From JBBSHJ01 sp038253135 (GTDB lineage: Bacteria > Actinomycetota > Actinomycetes > Mycobacteriales > QHCD01): DNA of 11,459 nt. The DNA is taken from assembly GCA_038253135.1 (NCBI GenBank), contig JBBSHJ010000101.1, positions 1 through 11,459 on the forward strand. Reading direction: 5' to 3'. Position numbers and translations under genes: made by a program. The notes below the pieces were generated by a model, which had not been told where the DNA came from, ran no database searches, and saw only the letters and a list, made by a program, of their open reading frames with translations. Below, piece after piece: positions 7,129-11,459 of this stretch (within the stretch, counting starts at the first letter, position 1; every line of letters begins with the position of its first letter).

Positions 7129-7144
7129 GTTTCGTCCGCGTTAC
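7129..7144 (-). promoter_or_regulatory. GlnR box upstream of glnA
   Basis: Read on the minus strand this is GTAAC-gcggac-GAAAC, which fits the actinobacterial GlnR consensus (gTnAC-n6-GaAAC) at every conserved position. It ends 84 bases before the glnA GTG. GlnR is the OmpR-type nitrogen regulator that controls glutamine synthetase and ammonium transport genes. No confident -10/-35 pair was found downstream, so whether binding activates or represses cannot be read from the sequence. Confidence 0.75.
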
Positions 7145-7284
7145 CGCGCGGGCTTGACGTACTGCGCGAAGCCCTCGCTCCGGCCAGCCGGGCCGACCAG
7201 GTCGGTCAGGGCGTCGGCCCGATCGATTGGGTCGATGGCCGGTTCGATCGGTCCGGCTCCCGCCCCAGCCACCGAGCCGAGCTG

Positions 7285-7304
7285 GGCCTGGCCTGGCCTG
7301 GCCT
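7285..7304 (+). repeat. Pentanucleotide microsatellite (GGCCT)4
   Basis: Four perfect tandem copies of GGCCT followed by GG, in non-coding DNA just beyond the Gre-like gene's terminator. Such a tract could vary in copy number by slippage. It is 140 bases from the GlnR box, so an effect on glnA is not evident. Confidence 0.8.
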
Positions 7305-7313
7305 GGACACAAA

Positions 7314-7353
7314 GCGACCCCGACAGCGCGGGGGTGACAACTGTCGGGGTCGC
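7314..7353 (-). terminator. Intrinsic terminator of the Gre-like gene
   Basis: GCGACCCCGACAG (7314-7326) and CTGTCGGGGTCGC (7341-7353) form a perfect 13-bp stem with a 14-base loop. On the minus strand the stem is followed directly by TTTGTGT. It starts 69 bases past the stop of the Gre-like gene and would insulate glnA from read-through. Confidence 0.8.
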
Positions 7354-7422
7354 CGTGCGGTTGGGGTTGCCGGCTCTTCGTGGGCGGACCTACCCATTGC
7401 GGGTCATGACGTGTCGCAGCTC

Positions 7423-7908
7423 CTAGCTCGCGAGCGCGGCCTCTGCCTCGCCGACGCTCACAACGCGGACGGACCGCTCACCGCCGGGCATGCGGTAGGA
7501 GACCGACGTGCCGGCCGTGGCGCCGAGCAGGGCCTTGCCGAGCGGAGAGGCCGGCGTGACGGCGAGCACGTCGTCGTCGACATCAAGCAGTGCGCCGACG
7601 ACGTACCGCTCCTCGACGCCGTCGCCGAAGTCGAGCACGACGACCTCGCCCTCGCGTACCGAGCCGTCGTGCACCGCGAACGCTGCGTTCCTGTCCGCGC
7701 GTTCGGCGTGGTCCAGCCGCTCGCGGAAACGGGCGATGCGCCGATCGACCTGTTCGATGTCGAACTCGCGCATGGTCCGCTCCGCCTGGTCGGCGGGGTC
7801 CTTGCCCTCGGTGTTGGCGGCCAGCTCCAAGAGCCGGGCGCGCTCCACCCGCAGGGCGGCAAGCTCCGCACGCAGTCGCGCGCGGGTCTCTTCGGACAGA
7901 ACGGACAT
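7423..7908 (-). CDS. GreA/GreB-family RNA polymerase secondary-channel factor
   Basis: The 161-residue protein has the Gre layout: an N-terminal antiparallel coiled coil (about 1-75) and a C-terminal FKBP-like domain (about 80-155) with the signature SPLGKALLGATAGTSVSY (121-138) and a following PGG turn. Gre factors enter the RNA polymerase secondary channel and stimulate transcript cleavage. The coiled-coil tip reads GKDPADQAER (35-44). It offers Asp37, Asp40 and Glu43, but the usual GDL-ENAEY tip motif of GreA is absent. It may therefore be a Gre-like regulator (as in mycobacterial Rv3788-type proteins) rather than the housekeeping GreA. ATG 7908 has AAGGAG 4 bases upstream, directly after a 17-bp tandem duplication. 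A strong terminator follows. Family is sure; cleavage activity is not. Confidence 0.88.
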   Translation of the reverse strand: MSVLSEETRARLRAELAALRVERARLLELAANTEGKDPADQAERTMREFDIEQVDRRIARFRERLDHAERADRNAAFAVHDGSVREGEVVVLDFGDGVEERYVVGALLDVDDDVLAVTPASPLGKALLGATAGTSVSYRMPGGERSVRVVSVGEAEAALAS

Positions 7909-7918
7909 GGTGCTCCTT

Positions 7919-7952
7919 ATCCAGTAGTGACAGTGATCCAGTAGTGACAGTG
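7919..7952. repeat. Perfect 17-bp tandem duplication before the Gre-like gene
   Basis: ATCCAGTAGTGACAGTG occurs twice head to tail (7919-7935, 7936-7952). On the coding strand the second copy runs straight into the AAGGAG ribosome-binding site of the Gre-like gene. The repeat could be a duplicated operator in the 5' leader, or a recent slippage event. Each copy holds GTCAC on the minus strand, resembling a single GlnR half-site, but the 17-base period does not fit GlnR spacing (11 bases). Confidence 0.85.
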
Positions 7953-8149
7953 CTTATCGAGGTCTGATGGTGCTCTTCGATCTGCGGGCCTGTGTTGGTT
8001 TTGCGATGATTGCGTCGTCTCCCGCGTGGTGCTTTCTCTCAATGTGTTCTCGGCCAACGTGGCGGGAGCAAGGACTGTTCCCGTTCTCAGCGGATTCTCA
8101 AAATGGGGGCGCACGGTCACGCCGAGCGACGAACACCACACCGGGAGAC

Positions 8150-8180
8150 TTGCCGAATCAGGCCCCGACTGCGGGACAAT
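8150..8180 (+). promoter_or_regulatory. Candidate nadE promoter, leaderless
   Basis: TTGCCG (8150-8155) and GACAAT (8175-8180) resemble a -35/-10 pair with a rather long 19-base spacer. The -10 ends 7 bases before ATG 8188, which has no ribosome-binding site in front of it. The transcript would begin at or near the start codon. Confidence 0.4.
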
Positions 8181-8187
8181 CCGCGCT

Positions 8188-9951
8188 ATGCCACAGCTTC
8201 GGATCGGGCTGGCCCAGACGAACACCACGGTCGGTGACCTCGACGGAAATGCCGGACGGGTCCTCGAACTCGCCCGGCAGGCCCACGCAGACGGCGCAGC
8301 CCTACTCGCCCTTCCGGAGATGGCGCTGACCGGCTATCCGGTCGAGGATCTCGCGCTCCGTACGTCGTTCGTCGTCGCGTCCGAGCAGGCGGCGGCCGCG
8401 CTCGCGAAACGGTTGGCGGACACCGGGCTCGGCGAGTTGGTGGTCATCGTCGGCTTCCTCGACCATTCCGCGGAATCCGCCAACCGGGTCGGACTGCCGA
8501 AGGGCTCCCCCCGGGACGCGGCGGCGGTCATCCATCGCGGTGCGATCGTCACGACGTCGGCGAAACATCACCTGCCCAATTACGGTGTGTTCGACGAATT
8601 CCGGTATTTCCTGCCCGGCACGACCCTGCCGGTCCTCACGATCGCCGGCGTTGATGTGGCGCTGGCCATCTGCGAGGACCTGTGGCAGGACGGCGGTCCG
8701 GTGGCCGCGGTCCGTGCGGCCGGCGCCGGGCTGCTGCTCACCATCAACGCGTCGCCGTACGAGCGGGACAAGGACGACACGCGGCTCGAGCTGTGCGCCC
8801 GGCGGGCGCGGGAAGCCGGCTGCGCGCTCGCCTATGTCAACCAGGTCGGCGGGCAGGACGAGCTCGTCTTCGACGGCGACTCGATGGTGGTCGGCCCGGG
8901 CGGTGAGCTGCTCGCCCGCGCGCCGCAGTTCGAGGAAACGCTCTTCACCGTCGACCTCGACCTGCCGGCGGCCACCGGCCATCCGAACGACACCGAGATC
9001 GACGGCATCCGCGTCGATCGGCACGTCCTTTCGGCCGAGCCGATCCCGGCGTACGACGCCCGCGCGCCGCAGATCAGCGCGCGGCTGTCGGACCACGCCG
9101 AGATCTGGGCCGCGCTGGTGACGGGCACCCGCGATTACGTGCGCAAGACCGGACAGCGCAAGGTTTACCTCGGCCTGTCCGGTGGTATCGACTCGACGCT
9201 GACCGCCGCGGTGGCCTGTGACGCCGTGGGAGCCGAGAACGTGATCGGGATCTCGAACCCGAGCCGCTACTCCACCGACCACTCCGTGACCGATACGGAG
9301 GATCTGGCGGCGCGCACCGGCCTCGAGCTCCGCTCGGTCCCGATCGCGCCGCTGGTCGCGGCCTACCTCGACGCCGTACCCGTCGGCGGACTGGCCGAGG
9401 AAAACCTGCAGGCCCGCGTGCGCGCCGTCGTCTGGATGGCCATGTCCAACGACGACAACCCGTCGATCGTGCTGGCCTGTGGCAACAAGAGCGAGCTGGC
9501 GACCGGCTATTCGACGCTCTACGGTGACGCGGTCGGCGGTTACGCACCGATCAAGGACATCCCCAAGACCCTGGTCTGGGAGCTGGCCCGCTGGCGCAAT
9601 GCCGAGGCCGAACGCCGCGGCGAGACCGCACCGATCCCGGTGCACGCCATCGAAAAGCCGCCGTCGGCGGAGCTGCGGCCGGGCCAGCTCGACACCGACT
9701 CGTTGCCGCCGTACGACGTCCTCGACGTCGTTCTTGCCCAGTACGTCGACCGCGACCGCTCCAGCGCGGAGATCGTCGCCGACGGCTTCGACCGTGGCCT
9801 GGTCGAGCGGGTGATCCGCATGGTCGATCGGGCGGAGTACAAGCGGCGCCAGTACCCCCCCGGCCCGAAGGTGTCCGGCAAGGCCTTCGGACGTGACCGG
9901 CGTCTCCCGATTGCCAGCCGGTGGCAGGAGCGCGCGCAGCCCGATCGGTGA
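8188..9951 (+). CDS. nadE: Glutamine-dependent NAD+ synthetase NadE
   Basis: The enzyme amidates nicotinate adenine dinucleotide to NAD+, the last step of NAD synthesis, with ammonia taken from glutamine. The 587-residue protein has an N-terminal nitrilase-type glutaminase domain with the triad Glu44 (LPEMALTGYP), Lys126 (SAKHHLPNYG) and Cys162 (AICEDLW). The C-terminal synthetase domain has the ATP-pyrophosphatase loop LSGGIDST (330-337), NPSRYSTDHS (357-366), GNKSELATGY (432-441) and the usual end EYKRRQYPPGPK / FGRDRRLPI. All catalytic residues are intact. The frame extends upstream to 8026, but that part has no family similarity. ATG 8188 begins exactly at the conserved LRIGLAQTNTTVGD strand and fits a leaderless promoter. 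panB follows after 89 bases. Confidence 0.97.
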   Translation: MPQLRIGLAQTNTTVGDLDGNAGRVLELARQAHADGAALLALPEMALTGYPVEDLALRTSFVVASEQAAAALAKRLADTGLGELVVIVGFLDHSAESANRVGLPKGSPRDAAAVIHRGAIVTTSAKHHLPNYGVFDEFRYFLPGTTLPVLTIAGVDVALAICEDLWQDGGPVAAVRAAGAGLLLTINASPYERDKDDTRLELCARRAREAGCALAYVNQVGGQDELVFDGDSMVVGPGGELLARAPQFEETLFTVDLDLPAATGHPNDTEIDGIRVDRHVLSAEPIPAYDARAPQISARLSDHAEIWAALVTGTRDYVRKTGQRKVYLGLSGGIDSTLTAAVACDAVGAENVIGISNPSRYSTDHSVTDTEDLAARTGLELRSVPIAPLVAAYLDAVPVGGLAEENLQARVRAVVWMAMSNDDNPSIVLACGNKSELATGYSTLYGDAVGGYAPIKDIPKTLVWELARWRNAEAERRGETAPIPVHAIEKPPSAELRPGQLDTDSLPPYDVLDVVLAQYVDRDRSSAEIVADGFDRGLVERVIRMVDRAEYKRRQYPPGPKVSGKAFGRDRRLPIASRWQERAQPDR

Positions 9952-10040
9952 CATGATCGGCGTACCACCGCACGTCACATAACCACACAGCCACAGCCCG
10001 GGGACCGTTCGCGGCCTCGAGGAAGGGACCGGTGTGAACG

Positions 10041-10910
10041 ATGACCTCCAACACGCGATCCGATGCAGATTCGGTCTTCGGCGTCCCGATGACTCGGCGG
10101 GTCCGGCTACCGCACCTGCAGGCCGCGAAGGATCACGGCGAGAAATGGCCGATGCTGACGGCCTACGACCAGTACACCGCCGAGATCTTCGACGAGGCCG
10201 GGATCCCGGTCCTGCTGGTCGGTGATTCCGCCGCCAACAATGTCTACGGCTACGCGTCCACGCTGCAGGTCACGGTCGACGAGCTGCTCCCCCTGGTCAA
10301 GGCCGTGGTCCGATCGACGAAGCGGGCACTGATCGTGGCCGACCTGCCGTTCGGCAGCTACCAGGCCAGCGCCGAGCAGGCCTTCGCGACGGCGATCCGC
10401 TTCATGCAGGAAGGCGGCGCGCACGCGGTCAAGCTGGAGGGCGGCCGGCGGATGAGCGCGCAGGTCGAGATGCTCGTGGGCGCTGGCGTGCCCGTCATGG
10501 GCCACATCGGTTTCACCCCGCAGAGCGAGCACGAGCTCGGCGGCTATCGGGTCCAGGGCCGCGGCAACGACGCTCCCCTGACCGGCGCTACGGGTGAGGA
10601 CCTCATCGCCGACGCGGTAGCTCTGGAGCGGGCCGGCGCCTTTGCCGTCGTCCTCGAAATGGTCCCGGCCGTCATCGCCAAGCGGGTCACGCACGAGCTG
10701 CACATCCCGACCGTCGGCATCGGCGCCGGGCCGGACTGCGACGGGCAAGTCCTCGTCTGGCAGGACATGGCCGGGCTGCGGTCGGGCAAGTTGCCGCGCT
10801 TCATCAAGCAGTACGCCGACCTGCGCGGCACGCTTTCGGCCGCGGCGACGGCGTACGCGCGGGACGTCGTCGGTGGCACGTTCCCGACCAAGGAACACAG
10901 CTTCGACTGA
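10041..10910 (+). CDS. panB: 3-methyl-2-oxobutanoate hydroxymethyltransferase PanB
   Basis: PanB transfers a hydroxymethyl group from 5,10-methylene-THF to alpha-ketoisovalerate, giving ketopantoate, the first committed step of pantothenate and CoA synthesis. The 289-residue protein shows the Mg-binding Asp62 (LLVGDSAAN) and Asp101 (VADLPFGSYQ), the KLEGG substrate motif (131-135), HIGFTPQS (155-162) and the catalytic Glu206 in VVLEMVP. It ends in DVVGGTFPTKEHSFD, like other actinobacterial PanB. An N-terminal extension of about 20 residues before TRRVRLPHL is usual in this group. The start is slightly unclear: the GGAAGGG element (10021-10027) is 13 bases from ATG 10041 but 6 from an out-of-frame GTG at 10034. 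It is downstream of nadE, so both cofactor genes may be co-transcribed. Confidence 0.97.
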   Translation: MTSNTRSDADSVFGVPMTRRVRLPHLQAAKDHGEKWPMLTAYDQYTAEIFDEAGIPVLLVGDSAANNVYGYASTLQVTVDELLPLVKAVVRSTKRALIVADLPFGSYQASAEQAFATAIRFMQEGGAHAVKLEGGRRMSAQVEMLVGAGVPVMGHIGFTPQSEHELGGYRVQGRGNDAPLTGATGEDLIADAVALERAGAFAVVLEMVPAVIAKRVTHELHIPTVGIGAGPDCDGQVLVWQDMAGLRSGKLPRFIKQYADLRGTLSAAATAYARDVVGGTFPTKEHSFD

Positions 10911-10984
10911 TCTCACTGCCCCCGTTGATTTGTCACTTGTGGCTGGACTCACGGCGAGCAGCACAGCGAACACTGACCAGTCAA

Positions 10985-11009
10985 CCGCTCCCGGGCGACC
11001 CGGGAGCGG
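10985..11009. terminator. Hairpin between convergent panB and ABC transporter genes
   Basis: CCGCTCCCGGG (10985-10995) and CCCGGGAGCGG (10999-11009) form a perfect 11-bp stem with a 3-base loop. It lies 74 bases past the panB stop and 17 bases past the ABC transporter stop. On the minus strand it is followed by TTGACTGG; there is no true T-run. It probably serves the transporter gene and may stop transcription from both sides. Confidence 0.7.
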
Positions 11010-11026
11010 ACAGGGGCGCGGGCGCG

Positions 11027-11459
11027 TCAGGCGAGGTCGACGGCGGCGTGCGCGAACTGCGCGTTGTAGAGGCGGTAATAGGCGCCGCGGTCTTCGAGCA
11101 GCGAGTCGTGGGTGCCCAGCTCGACGATCCGGCCCGACTCCATGACGAGGATGACGTCGGCGTCCCGGATGGTCGAGAGCCGGTGCGCGATCACGAAGCT
11201 GGTCCGGTCCGAGCGCAGCCGCACCATCGCCTGCTGCACGAGGACCTCGGTACGCGTGTCGACCGAGCTCGTCGCCTCGTCGAGGATCAGGATCTGCGGA
11301 TCGGACAGGAAGGCCCGTGCGATCGTGATGAGCTGTTTCTCCCCGGCGCTGACGTTGCCGCCCTCGTCATCGATCACCGTGTCGTAGCCGTCCGGCAGCG
11401 AGTGCACGAACCGATCGACATACGCCATCTCGGCGACCCGGTGGATCTCTTCCTCGGTC
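11027..11459 (-). CDS. ABC exporter subunit, ATP-binding C-terminal part (partial)
   Basis: Only the last 143 codons are in the window; the 5' part continues past position 11459. The visible part is the second half of an ABC nucleotide-binding domain: signature loop NVSAGEKQ (35-42 of the fragment), Walker B ILILDEATSSVD (56-67, catalytic Glu61), D-loop SVDTRTE and H-loop IAHRLST (His92). It ends with the typical GTHDSLLEDRGAYYRLYNAQF tail split across the last 30 residues. The sequence is of the ABCB/MsbA-like exporter type, in which the membrane domain is fused upstream; that domain and Walker A are not visible here. SVSAGE-like signatures are usual in heterodimeric multidrug-type exporters, but the substrate cannot be told. 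The in-frame ATG at 11428 is internal, since the family sequence continues upstream of it. Confidence 0.93.
   Translation of the reverse strand, partial: TEEEIHRVAEMAYVDRFVHSLPDGYDTVIDDEGGNVSAGEKQLITIARAFLSDPQILILDEATSSVDTRTEVLVQQAMVRLRSDRTSFVIAHRLSTIRDADVILVMESGRIVELGTHDSLLEDRGAYYRLYNAQFAHAAVDLA

Larger units (their letters stand above)
7045..7422. other. 378-base intergenic region between gre-like gene and glnA
   Basis: No frame here looks like a gene. From left to right it holds the glnA ribosome-binding site (GGAGG ending 6 bases from GTG 7044), the GlnR box at 7129-7144, a low-complexity section rich in TCGAT/GGCCGG words (about 7190-7260), four perfect GGCCT repeats at 7285-7304, and the terminator hairpin of the Gre-like gene at 7314-7353. 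Confidence 0.6.

Noticed and set aside
7919..7952. Tandem GTCAC words read as a second GlnR site
   Set aside because: The spacing is 17 bases and the partner half-sites are poor, so the GlnR pattern (half-sites 11 bases apart) is not met.
7907..8036. GGTGCT-containing words about 60 bases apart (7907, 7967, 8025) as diverged repeats
   Set aside because: Similarity covers only 8-10 bases and does not extend; chance is sufficient.
8026..8187. N-terminal extension of nadE
   Set aside because: The 54 extra residues have no NadE similarity; the conserved protein begins at ATG 8188 behind a promoter-like sequence.
8302..9978. Minus-strand open frame (558 codons) opposite nadE
   Set aside because: Antisense shadow of NadE; rich in Arg, Asp and Gly repeats from codon complementarity, no family motif.
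10107..10973. Minus-strand open frame opposite panB
   Set aside because: Antisense shadow of PanB without any domain signature.

Overview
The window is high-GC DNA with strong G/C bias at third codon positions, GTG as well as ATG starts, possible leaderless genes, and a GlnR-type nitrogen box. It carries a bifunctional GlnE and a GSI-alpha-like glutamine synthetase. This fits a chromosomal segment of an actinobacterium (Actinomycetota). I cannot name the genus. I see no insertion sequence, prophage, CRISPR array, rRNA or tRNA. The nine genes look like ordinary chromosomal genes.

Layout, left to right. Positions 1-246 hold no supportable gene but contain a 13-bp inverted repeat just in front of a glycerophosphodiester phosphodiesterase-family gene (+, 247-1029). 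That gene converges on glnE (-, 1042-4011); one 10-bp inverted repeat contains both stop codons. glnE is preceded, 11 bases away, by a class I glutamine amidotransferase gene (-, 4023-4781), so the two are probably co-transcribed. A 452-base non-coding stretch with several palindromes leads to a small Rho-N-domain protein gene (+, 5234-5503). That gene converges on glnA (-, 5686-7044), which has a near-perfect GlnR box upstream (7129-7144). Next come a GreA/GreB-family gene (-, 7423-7908) with a strong terminator and a 17-bp tandem duplication ahead of its ribosome-binding site, then divergent nadE (+, 8188-9951) and panB (+, 10041-10910). panB converges on the 3' part of an ABC exporter gene (-, from 11027 past the window edge); an 11-bp hairpin lies between them.

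Common theme. Glutamine links most of the genes: GlnA-type ligase, GlnE (control of glutamine synthetase activity), a glutamine amidotransferase of unknown acceptor, and NadE, which uses the glutamine amide to make NAD+. PanB adds the first committed step of pantothenate/CoA synthesis. The GlnA here lacks the Tyr-containing adenylylation loop and has an enlarged loop before its ammonium-site Glu. It is therefore probably not the substrate of the neighbouring GlnE, and may be a gamma-glutamyl ligase of another amine.

I find no wholly new multi-gene system. The best leads are the GlnR-controlled atypical GlnA, the stop-codon-sharing terminator, the paired and overlapping palindromes at 180-229 and 5121-5159, and the tandem duplication before the Gre-like gene.
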